DNA from: JBGSTR01 sp963707135
Lineage (GTDB): Bacteria > Pseudomonadota > Gammaproteobacteria > Chromatiales > Chromatiaceae
Direction: 5' to 3'
NCBI GenBank assembly: GCA_963707135.1
Contig: CAVPOY010000024.1
Coordinates: forward strand, 124,001-188,000
DNA length: 64,000 nt
In this document: positions 33,532 through 41,197 of the stretch, one piece after another
Layout: the number at the start of each line of letters is the position of its first letter
Position numbering within the stretch: the first letter of the stretch is position 1
Notes under the pieces: model-generated
Told to the model about the DNA's origin: nothing
The model's database searches: none
The model's input: the letters and a program-made list of their open reading frames with translations, nothing else
Translations under genes and position numbers: made by a program

Positions 33532-34740
33532 CTAGACTCCCCGGCTGGCGCACAGTACGGGCCGGGCGAAATAGGTCGAGTCCTCGGAGCTGTCGTGGGC
33601 CTCGTCCTTGACGATTTCCAGATACCGGCTGTTTCCCAACACGTCCGCCTCGCGGGCGTCCTTGCCCTCTAGCTTGATTCGCAGGCGCAGCTCGTTCATC
33701 GAGTCGGCGTTGCGCAGCGCCTCCTCGTAGGTCACCAGGCCCGCCTCATAGAGGTCGTAGAGCGCCATGTCGAAGGTCTGCATCCCGGCCTCCCGGGACT
33801 TCTTCATGATGGTCTTGATGCCGTGCACATCGCCCTTGAAGATGAGGTCGGCGATCAGGGGCGTGTTCAGCAGTACCTCGACCGCGGGGACCCGGCCCTC
33901 GCCGACCCGGTGCATCAGGCGCTGGGAGATAACCGCCTTCAGGTTGAACGACAGGTCCATCAGCAGCTGTTCCCGGCGTTCCTCGGGGAACAGGTTGATG
34001 ATCCGGTCCAGCGCCTGATTGGCATTGTTCGCATGCAGTGTCGACAGACAGAGGTGCCCGGTCTCGGCGAAGTTGATCGCGTGCTCCATGGTCTCCCGGT
34101 TGCGGATCTCGCCGATCAGGATGACGTCGGGTGCCTGGCGCAATGTGTTGACCAGCGCGGCCTCCCAGGAATCGGTGTCCACGCCGACCTCGCGCTGGCT
34201 GACCAGGCAGCCCAGGTTCGGGTGGACGAATTCCACCGGGTCCTCGATGGTGACTATGTGCCCGCGGCTGTTCTGGTTGCGGTGGCCCACCATCGCGGCG
34301 AGGGTCGTCGACTTGCCGGAGCCGGTTCCGCCGACCACGATGACCAGGCCCCGCTTGGTCATGGCGATGTCCTTCAGCACCGGCGGCAAACCCAGGTCTT
34401 CCACCTCCGGTATGCCGGTACTGATGGTGCGTAGAACGGCCCCCGAGCACCCCTGCTGGACGAACGCGTTGACGCGAAAGCGCCCGATATCGGCGGGGTG
34501 AATGGCGAAGTTGCACTCCTTCTTGGCGTCGTAATCCCTGACCTGTCGGTCGTTCATGATGGAGCGGACCAGGACGTTGGTCTGGGTGGCATCGAGCGAG
34601 CGGCTGCTAAGCGGCGTCATTTCGCCGTCGATCTTGCAGGCCGGCGGAAACCCGGCGGAGACGAAAAGGTCAGACCCCTTCTTGCTCATCATCTTGCGCA
34701 GGCAATCGAGCATGAACTTGGCGGCTTGTTGTCTGTCCAT
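33532..34740 (-). CDS. pilU: PilU-type pilus retraction ATPase (first copy)
   Basis: A 402-residue retraction ATPase. MMSKKGSDLFVSAGFPPACK and ECNFAIHPADIGRFRVNAF match PilU. Walker A is VGGTGSGKSTTLA, Walker B DVILIGEIRNRETMEHAINF, and the His box is STLHANNANQALDRI. The C-terminal extension of about 40 residues (DSSEDSTYFARPVL) is longer than in PilT. The start MDRQQAAKF is preferred because GGAGG lies 5 nt upstream; earlier ATGs add non-conserved residues. No obvious pilT (with AIRNLIREGK-type C-terminus) is in the window. Confidence 0.88.
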   Translation of the reverse strand: MDRQQAAKFMLDCLRKMMSKKGSDLFVSAGFPPACKIDGEMTPLSSRSLDATQTNVLVRSIMNDRQVRDYDAKKECNFAIHPADIGRFRVNAFVQQGCSGAVLRTISTGIPEVEDLGLPPVLKDIAMTKRGLVIVVGGTGSGKSTTLAAMVGHRNQNSRGHIVTIEDPVEFVHPNLGCLVSQREVGVDTDSWEAALVNTLRQAPDVILIGEIRNRETMEHAINFAETGHLCLSTLHANNANQALDRIINLFPEERREQLLMDLSFNLKAVISQRLMHRVGEGRVPAVEVLLNTPLIADLIFKGDVHGIKTIMKKSREAGMQTFDMALYDLYEAGLVTYEEALRNADSMNELRLRIKLEGKDAREADVLGNSRYLEIVKDEAHDSSEDSTYFARPVLCASRGV

Positions 34741-35072
34741 CCGGCCCTCCGAGCTGTCTCCTTTCGATTCCATCGGGTCCAGGCGCCGGGTCTTCACGGC
34801 ACCGTCCGCAGCCGCGTGCTGCAAGCAACATACAGGGCGGCATGAGGCCGCTCAGCCTTTTATTAAGCAATGTACGAGCCAATCGTGAAATCGGCGCCAC
34901 AGGCCGTGCTTGAACCACCGCGTCGACCCGGATACGGCCCCTGAATGTCGGATGTCAACCCTCGGCGTCGAATCGTGACACCGCGACTGAGAGACAAGCC
35001 GGCGGGCGTCAGCAACAAGACCGGCTGTGGGCCGCTCGCGTGAGCCGGTATTGGTGGATTGGGAGGTCAGGC
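34741..35072. other. Intergenic region upstream of the pilU pair
   Basis: About 330 bp without a supported gene. An AT-rich patch (near 34858-34872, TTAATAAAAGG on the minus strand) about 120 bp before pilU could be a promoter -10 region, but no good -35 partner was identified. Confidence 0.35.
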
Positions 35073-35396
35073 TCAGAGCCAAACAGTCTCGGACCGGATG
35101 GTCGCAGCGAAACAGCGGCCGTCCTGCTCCAGACGCTGCCATTCGGCAAGCGTATAGACCAGAATCTCGGCGGGCACGGGCGACGGGGTGAGGTCCCACG
35201 CCAACGGGCGCTGATCAAACAGCCGATCGGAGGAGACGACGAGCGCGATCAGATCGAGGTCGCTGCCGACGCCCCAATCGCCGCGGGTGAAGGAACCGAA
35301 GTAACCCAGGCGACGCAGCCCCGGGTGCAACGCCTTCTGCAGCGTCGCCTGGCGGCGGACGGCGGCGTCAACCTCCGCTCGATCCGGCCATTTCAA
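35073..35396 (-). CDS. MNT-type nucleotidyltransferase, antitoxin-like partner of HEPN
   Basis: A small minimal nucleotidyltransferase (about 107 residues from the TTG at 35396). The catalytic signature GSFTRGDWGVGSDLDLIALV (G-S-x-x-R-G-x8-D-x-D) is intact. In two-gene HEPN/MNT modules such a protein modifies or neutralises a HEPN ribonuclease encoded next to it. The adjacent HEPN reading frame here is destroyed by several lesions, so this gene may be an orphan. An upstream ATG at 35438 would overlap the HEPN remnant more deeply. Confidence 0.75.
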   Translation of the reverse strand: MKWPDRAEVDAAVRRQATLQKALHPGLRRLGYFGSFTRGDWGVGSDLDLIALVVSSDRLFDQRPLAWDLTPSPVPAEILVYTLAEWQRLEQDGRCFAATIRSETVWL

Positions 35397-35767
35397 TACG
35401 GACGAAGTCAAGGATCTCACCGGCATAGCCAATCCCATCTCCGCTCTGAAGGGGACCCTGGCGCTCGAAGGGCGCGCCCTCGTAGTGACCGTTGGCTTAA
35501 CGGGTAGCCGGATAGAAGTTGTCCATTACCCGGGCCTTGTCCAGCAGGGACGCCGGGGCCAGGAGCGAAAGCTCCTCCAACAGACGGGCGATCACGTGCC
35601 CCCCAGGCCTCTTGCCCCTTCGTCGGGTGCAGGGCCCGGACCGCCTTCTCGGCAGCCTGCCGGGCCGCGAGGCAGGCCTGCTCGTGCCGATCCGCTTGCG
35701 CCGAGTCCCGCGCCTGTTCCAGATCGCGCCGGGTCTAAGCGAGCCAGTCCCGTGCTCGGTCGCTCAT
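35368..35767 (-). pseudogene. Decayed HEPN-domain gene
   Basis: Read on the minus strand from the ATG at 35767, the frame begins MSDRARDWLA and is stopped by TAG (35735-35737, where CAG would read Q), then continues TRRDLEQARD, EQACLAARQAAEKAVRALHP, typical of HEPN proteins. A run of six G (35599-35604) carries an extra base; correcting it gives HVIARLLEELSLLAPASLLD, then KARVMDNFYPATR. A TAA (35497-35499) sits where HEPN proteins have R-Y-x-N-G, after which ANGHYEGAPFERQG and GEILDFVR continue to a stop overlapping the MNT gene. Three independent lesions make sequencing error unlikely. Confidence 0.8.
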
Positions 35768-35792
35768 GTACGATTTTCGGGCGGACCCGCCG

Positions 35793-37685
35793 CTAGACCG
35801 ACTTGTAGATCTCCCCGCCCTTGTCGATGAACTCCCGGGACTTCTCCTTCATCCCCTCCTCGATGGCGATCTCCACATTCTCGATCTGGTGGGCGCGGGC
35901 ATAGTCGCGAACGTCCTGGGTGATCCGCATGGAGCAGAAGTGCGGGCCGCACATGGAGCAGAAGTGGGCGACCTTGTGGGACTCGTGGGGCATGGTCTGG
36001 TCGTGGAATTCACGCGCGCGCTCGGGGTCCAGGGACAGGTTGAACTGGTCCTCCCAGCGGAACTCGAATCGCGCCTTGGACAGCGCGTTGTCGCGCACCT
36101 GGGCGCCGGGCAGGCCCTTGGCGAGGTCCGCGCCGTGGGCGGCGATCTTGTAGGTGATGATGCCGTCGCGCACGTCCTGCTTGTCCGGCAGGCCGAGGTG
36201 CTCCTTGGGCGTGACGTAGCAGAGCATCGCCGTGCCGTACCAGCCGATATTGGCCGCTCCGATGCCGGAGGTGATGTGGTCGTAGGCGGGGGCGATGTCG
36301 GTGATCAGCGGACCGAGGGTGTAGAAGGGGGCCTCGTAGCAGTCGCGCAGCTCCTTGTCCACGTTCTCCTGGACCATGTGCAGGGGCACGTGGCCCGGGC
36401 CCTCGATCATCACCTGAACGTCGTGTTGCCAGGCGACCTTGGTGAGCTCGCCCAGGGTCTCGAGCTCCGCGAACTGGGCGGCGTCGTTGGCGTCCGCGAT
36501 GGACCCGGGGCGCAGGCCGTCGCCCAGGCTGAAGGAGACGTCGTAGGCCTTCATGATTTCGCAGATCTCTTCGAAGCGTGTGTAGAGGAAGTTCTCCTGA
36601 TGGTGTGCCAGGCACCACTTGGCCATGATCGAGCCGCCGCGTGAGACGATCCCGGTCACCCGGTCCGCGGTCAGCGGCACGTAACGCAACAGCACCCCGG
36701 CGTGGATGGTGAAGTAGTCCACCCCTTGCTCCGCCTGCTCGATCAGGGTGTCGCGGAACATCTCCCAGGTCAGCTCCTCGGGCTTGCCGTTGACCTTCTC
36801 AAGGGCCTGGTAGATGGGCACGGTGCCGATGGGCATCGGGGCGTTGCGCAGGATCCACTCGCGGGTCTCGTGGATGTTCTTGCCGGTGGAGAGGTCCATC
36901 AAGGTGTCGCCGCCCCAGCGGGCGGACCAGACCATCTTCTCCACCTCTTCCTCGATGGAGGAGGTGACGGCGGAGTTGCCGATGTTGGTGTTGATCTTCA
37001 CCCGGAAGTTGCGCCCGATGATCATCGGCTCCAGCTCCGGGTGATTGATGTTGGCCGGGATGATGGCGCGCCCGGAAGCGACCTCATCGCGGACGAATTC
37101 GGGTGTGATCAGATCCGGGAGGCCGGCTCCGAAAGGCTGGCCCCGGTGCTGGCGCAGCAGCCGCTCGTAGCGCGGGTCGGCGCGCATCTCGTCGAGCCGC
37201 ATATTCTCGCGGATGGCGACGAACTCCATCTCCGGCGTGACCATGCCCCTGCGCGCGTAGTGCATCTGGGTCACGTTGGCACCGGGCCTCGCCCGGCGCG
37301 GGGCGCGGATGTGCTCGAAGCGCAGGTGCGCCAAGGCCGGATTGGACTGCCGGCCGCGGCCGAACTCAGAGGTCGGGGCGTCGAGGAGCTCGGTATCGCC
37401 CCGCTCCTCGATCCAGGCGGCGCGCACGGCGGGGAGCCCGCCCAGCAAATCGATGCGGGCGGCGGGGTCGGTGTAGGGGCCCGAGGTGTCGTAGATGAAG
37501 ACGGGCGGGTTTTCCTCGACGCCCTGGTTGGCGTGCGTCGGGGTCAGCGTGACTTCGCGCATGGGCACGCGCAGGTCCGCGCGGGAACCCTGGACGTAGA
37601 CTTTCCGGGACGCGGGAAAGGGTTGGGTGACCTCGCCCGAAAGCCGGGCGGTCTTCTCGATGAACTTTTCGGGAATCGCGCTCAT
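35793..37685 (-). CDS. thiC: Phosphomethylpyrimidine synthase
   Basis: Radical-SAM enzyme that converts aminoimidazole ribotide to HMP phosphate in thiamine synthesis. The 630-residue length is standard. The unusual [4Fe-4S] motif CSMCGPHFCSM near the C-terminus is intact, and conserved blocks MHYARRGMVTPEMEFVAIRE, GTVPIYQALEKV and SFSLGDGLRPGSIADANDAA are present. A TPP riboswitch lies about 100 bp upstream, so expression should fall when thiamine pyrophosphate is abundant. Confidence 0.97.
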   Translation of the reverse strand: MSAIPEKFIEKTARLSGEVTQPFPASRKVYVQGSRADLRVPMREVTLTPTHANQGVEENPPVFIYDTSGPYTDPAARIDLLGGLPAVRAAWIEERGDTELLDAPTSEFGRGRQSNPALAHLRFEHIRAPRRARPGANVTQMHYARRGMVTPEMEFVAIRENMRLDEMRADPRYERLLRQHRGQPFGAGLPDLITPEFVRDEVASGRAIIPANINHPELEPMIIGRNFRVKINTNIGNSAVTSSIEEEVEKMVWSARWGGDTLMDLSTGKNIHETREWILRNAPMPIGTVPIYQALEKVNGKPEELTWEMFRDTLIEQAEQGVDYFTIHAGVLLRYVPLTADRVTGIVSRGGSIMAKWCLAHHQENFLYTRFEEICEIMKAYDVSFSLGDGLRPGSIADANDAAQFAELETLGELTKVAWQHDVQVMIEGPGHVPLHMVQENVDKELRDCYEAPFYTLGPLITDIAPAYDHITSGIGAANIGWYGTAMLCYVTPKEHLGLPDKQDVRDGIITYKIAAHGADLAKGLPGAQVRDNALSKARFEFRWEDQFNLSLDPERAREFHDQTMPHESHKVAHFCSMCGPHFCSMRITQDVRDYARAHQIENVEIAIEEGMKEKSREFIDKGGEIYKSV

Positions 37686-37784
37686 GTCATGGCCTCTTGT
37701 TTCGTCGCCTACAGCTCCGGCGTGAAGCTGCTCGGCGAAATTCAGAGGGACACGAGCGGACGAAACTCGGAGCCGTCGCGCCCT

Positions 37785-37872
37785 GTCTTCCCTCCGCCGG
37801 TGCTAGCCGGTTCAGGTTCCAAGGGTATTTCTCAGCCCGAACCAGGATTCGGGCACCCCCAGCAGGGTCGGT
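37785..37872 (-). promoter_or_regulatory. TPP riboswitch (THI element)
   Basis: In the leader of thiC. On the minus strand GGGGTGCCC, then GGGCTGAGA (CTGAGA at 37830-37835), AATACCC, GAACCTGAACCGG (about 37806-37819), TAGCACCGGCGGAGGGAAG form the conserved core of the TPP-sensing aptamer in the right order. It would control thiC by transcription or translation. Confidence 0.93.
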
Positions 37873-38052
37873 ATGGGAAAGCTATAGGACGTCTGGAAAT
37901 AATCAAGGCGATCCCGACGGCAAGCATGCCGTTCGGACAAGGCGCGCGCAAGGGTGCAACGGGGCCGCCCCCTTAGGTCGCGGCGCCTTGGAAGTCCAGG
38001 GAACGGGTGTGATCGGGCTGGGCGGAGAGCTTGCCGGAGTCGAGATCTGGAA

Positions 38053-38892
38053 TCAGTTGACCCGGGCCGTGATACGTTCGACATAGGCGCGGGTCTCGGC
38101 ATAGGGCGGTACACCGCCGTGACGATCGACGGCCCCCTCGCCGGCATTGTAGGCGGCCAGCGCAAGTGTGACGTCCCCTTTGAAGTACTTGAGCAGCCAG
38201 CGCAGGTATGCCATGCCGCCGCGCAGATTCTCCTCCGGGTCCCAGACGTCCTGGACACCGAAACGCTCGGCGGTCGCGGGGATCAGCTGCATCAGGCCCT
38301 GGGCGTTCTTCGGTGACAGCGCCTGCGGGTTGAAATTGGACTCGGCCTCGACGACCGCCAGCACCAGGTCGGGGTCCAGACTGTAGGTGGGCGCGAGTTC
38401 CCGAATCATGTCGGCAACCTTACCCTTTGCTGGATGGGGTCTCCAGGCCATCCGCGGCGCGGGCGCCTCCAACAGGCACTCCGCATCGCGCTTGGGTTTG
38501 CCCTCGACCCGCAACACCTTGAGCATGTTGCGTGCGACCGGGTCCTTCTTGCGAGCGGCCTCGTAAAACCAGGCCGCCGCCAGATCGCGGTCTCGGTAGA
38601 TCCCGCGGCCGAAGGCGTAGAGTTGGCCGAGCTGAACCTTCGCCTTCAGGTGGCCCTTCGCCGCCGCCTGGCAATAGAGCCTCACCGCCTTCTTCGTGTC
38701 CTGGTCGACGCCCTCGCCGCGCTCGTAGCGCTCACCCCAGTCCATCAGTGTCGCGACACTCTTGGAGCGCAGCGCCTTTTCGAAGGCGGGATCCTTGACA
38801 TCGTCCTTGGCTACGGCGGACAGGCTGGCCAGGAGGATTACGAGCGCGGGCAAAGACGCCCCGGCGCGGATTCTTGTTTCTCGCGGCAGCAT
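38053..38892 (-). CDS. Lytic transglycosylase with SEL1 repeats
   Basis: A 279-residue exported protein. A signal peptide (LPALVILLASLSAVA) is followed by SEL1/TPR-like repeats (ERGEGVDQDTKKAVRLYCQA, FGRGIYRDRDLAAAWFYEAA, about residues 45-125). A C-terminal SLT domain contains the catalytic Glu in AVVEAESNFNPQALSPKNAQ, plus GLMQLIPATAERFGV and AAYNAGEGAVDRHGG. It should cleave peptidoglycan to anhydromuropeptides, with the SEL1 part recruiting partners. Confidence 0.9.
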   Translation of the reverse strand: MLPRETRIRAGASLPALVILLASLSAVAKDDVKDPAFEKALRSKSVATLMDWGERYERGEGVDQDTKKAVRLYCQAAAKGHLKAKVQLGQLYAFGRGIYRDRDLAAAWFYEAARKKDPVARNMLKVLRVEGKPKRDAECLLEAPAPRMAWRPHPAKGKVADMIRELAPTYSLDPDLVLAVVEAESNFNPQALSPKNAQGLMQLIPATAERFGVQDVWDPEENLRGGMAYLRWLLKYFKGDVTLALAAYNAGEGAVDRHGGVPPYAETRAYVERITARVN

Positions 38893-39034
38893 TCGTTTAC
38901 CTGCTAATCCCCGGCGCCCGGCGACGGCGCATCAACCAAGCCCTGCCAAAGGCGACGGGCTTCCCCTGCCGCTGATTTTGGTTCAAGACCGGACACGAGC
39001 CAAGCTGGAAGTGCTCCGGGCGCCCGGCCGACCT

Positions 39035-39701
39035 TCAGTGCCCTTGGATCAGGCCGGTTTCCAGCGCATAGTTGACCAGCTCCGACGGGCTCGTCATCCC
39101 CAGCTTGCGCATCATGCCCGCCCGGTGCTTCTCAACCGTTTTGATGCTCAGCGACAGGACCTCGGCGATCTCCCGGTTACGCATGCCTTGGGCGACCAGC
39201 TTCAGTACCTGCCGCTCCCGCGCCGAGAGCGAGGTCCAGGACGGCATCGGCCTTGACGGCGGGGGTCTCACGCCGCCCCAGATAACCCGAGATGACCCCT
39301 CCGCAGATCGCCGGACTCAGAAACATCTTGCCTTCTTGCGCCGCACGCAGTGCCTGCAGCAGATCATCCCGCGTGTCGTCCTTCAGAACATAGCCGTCCG
39401 CGCCCGCCTCCAGTGATACCCGGACGTGCTCCTCGCTGCGGTGGGCGGTCACGGCGATCACCTTGGTCCCCGGGAGTCGCTTCTTGATGGTAGCGATTGA
39501 GTCCATCCCGTTCTGATTCGGCATGCACAGATCGATCAGGACGATGTCCGGCTCTAGCTCGACGGCGGCCGTGATTGCATCGAGCCCGTCCTTCGCCTCT
39601 CCCACCACGACGTAACCCTCGCCGCTCGACTCGATCAGCGAGCGGATGCCCTGCCGGAACAGGGCATGATCCTCGGCGATCAGGATGCGCTTGCTGGACA
39701 T
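39035..39701 (-). pseudogene. NarL/FixJ-type response regulator, frameshifted
   Basis: The first part is a receiver domain starting MSSKRILIAEDHALFRQGIR, with phospho-acceptor Asp in IVLIDLCMPNQNG, Thr in AVTAHR and Lys in GYVLKDD. The second part, in another frame, is a LuxR-type HTH (LSARERQVLKLVAQGMRNRE, then SIKTVEKHRAGMMRKLGM). The frames join if one base is removed from a G5 run at 39261-39265, giving RRETPPSRPMPSWTSLSARE. The homopolymer makes a sequencing error plausible; otherwise the regulator has lost its DNA-binding domain. No sensor kinase is adjacent. Confidence 0.82.
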
Positions 39702-39826
39702 GGCGTTCGTTGCCGCGTCGATGGCCGGCTCAAGGTGGCTGAGATGTGCACGGGGTTGCCCCGAGCATAGCTCAGCGGACCGAGGTTCGAAAAGGACGTG
39801 ATCGACAACATGCACCCCCGCGGCAC

Positions 39827-40363
39827 TCATCGGCCGACGCGATGACGCTCGGCGAGCCTGACATAGTGCTCCGCCGAGTACTCGAGGTACTCGAGTTCAT
39901 CGGCGGTCAGCGCGCGCGCCCGGCGCACCGGTGCGCCGACCCATAGGTAGCCCCCCTCCAGCACCCGCCCGGGCGGCACCAGGGCGCCGGCGCCGATCAG
40001 GGTGCGCGGACCGACGACGGCGCCGTCGAGCACTCGCGCGCCGATCCCCACCAGGCAGAGGTCCTTGATCTCGCAGCCGTGAAGCACGGCCTGATGCCCC
40101 ACGGTGACCCGCCCGTGGATGATCAGCGGCGCGCCCCCAGGGCGGAAGCGGCTGTCGTGGGAGACGTGCAGCACGCTTCCATCCTGAATGTTGGTCGCCT
40201 CACCGATCTCGATCCGGTGGATATCCCCTCGGACCACGCAGAATGGCCAGAGCGAGGCGCGCTCGCCCAGGCTGACGTCGCCGATCACGACCGCGGTCTC
40301 GTCGATCCACGCGGTCCCGGCAATCCGGGGCTGCTTCCCCTCGAACGGTCTAATCTGTGGCAC
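39827..40363 (-). CDS. Gamma-type carbonic anhydrase family protein
   Basis: A 178-residue left-handed beta-helix protein made of hexapeptide repeats (YrdA/PaaY-like). The three zinc ligands are placed as in gamma-carbonic anhydrases: SVLHVSHDSR and TVGHQAVLHGCEI. It starts at GTG (VPQIRPFEGK), matching the family N-terminus and length; the longer frame upstream is not conserved. It may hydrate CO2, although many members lack activity. Confidence 0.88.
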   Translation of the reverse strand: MPQIRPFEGKQPRIAGTAWIDETAVVIGDVSLGERASLWPFCVVRGDIHRIEIGEATNIQDGSVLHVSHDSRFRPGGAPLIIHGRVTVGHQAVLHGCEIKDLCLVGIGARVLDGAVVGPRTLIGAGALVPPGRVLEGGYLWVGAPVRRARALTADELEYLEYSAEHYVRLAERHRVGR

Positions 40364-40514
40364 GGGCGGCCTCCGGCGTCGGTCGATCGAAGCTTGACGA
40401 GATACCACTTCCCGGGGGCCGGGCCAAGCCGCGCCAGGGGCCGCCAATGCCGGAACCCGGGCCTTTTGCTACCCTTGTCCGCCACATCGGTCATCAATTT
40501 TCGGAGGCGCTGCC

Positions 40515-41090
40515 ATGACCCCGACCCCGAGTGCATCGCGACTGCTGTGCGCACTGCTGCTGGCCGCGGCGACCGAGGCGCCGGCCGATAACCTGTTCGT
40601 GAACCCGCCGGAACCGGTCGGACCGTCGAACATCACCGAGGCAGAGCCCTGGCAGGAGGGCGCGGTAAGGGTCCCGCCCCCGCCCCAGGACGCGAACCTG
40701 GTCGAGTTCGAGATCGACGGCCCCGCGAGCCCCTTCCGCTACTACATCGATACCCAGAGCCTGGCGGCGGGTGCCGACGGTGTCGTGCGCTACACGGTGG
40801 TCGTTCAGGGCCGGGGCAGCGCCCGCAACATCGCCTACGAGGGGATCCGTTGCACGCCCAAGGGCGAGTACAGGGTCTACGCCTACGGGGCCGAGAACCG
40901 TTTTACCCCGTCCGGCGAGACGGATTGGCTACCGATCACGTCGCTCGCTCACGAGCTCTACCGAAAGAATCTCTGGCAGCACCATCTCTGCATCCCGCGC
41001 GAGTTCAAGCCGCGCCCCAGGCGCGACATGATCCGCTCGCTTCGCGGAGCGATCGCCCCGCGCGAGAACAGGGGCTTCCAGGCCGACTGA
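40515..41090 (+). CDS. CNP1-like family exported protein
   Basis: A 191-residue protein with an N-terminal signal peptide (LLCALLLAAATEAPA) and the CNP1-like domain (DANLVEFEIDG, YYIDTQSLAAGADGVVRYTV, NIAYEGIRCTPKGEYRVYAY). The family is known as cryptic neisserial protein 1 and has no assigned function; it is probably periplasmic or surface-associated. RBS-like GGAGG lies close to the ATG. It is divergent from the carbonic anhydrase gene. Confidence 0.85.
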   Translation: MTPTPSASRLLCALLLAAATEAPADNLFVNPPEPVGPSNITEAEPWQEGAVRVPPPPQDANLVEFEIDGPASPFRYYIDTQSLAAGADGVVRYTVVVQGRGSARNIAYEGIRCTPKGEYRVYAYGAENRFTPSGETDWLPITSLAHELYRKNLWQHHLCIPREFKPRPRRDMIRSLRGAIAPRENRGFQAD

Positions 41091-41197
41091 TCGTCGCTAC
41101 AGCGTAGCGGCGATTGAAGACCGGCCTGCCGCACCGCACAGTCTGGAGGCAACAACCTGACGCGCGTTCGGCGCGCCCTCTCTTACAAGGTAACCAG

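Noticed and set aside
39035..39271. A separate small LuxR-type regulator
   Set aside because: Its HTH continues directly from the receiver domain upstream once one base is removed from a G5 run, so it is part of a frameshifted response regulator.
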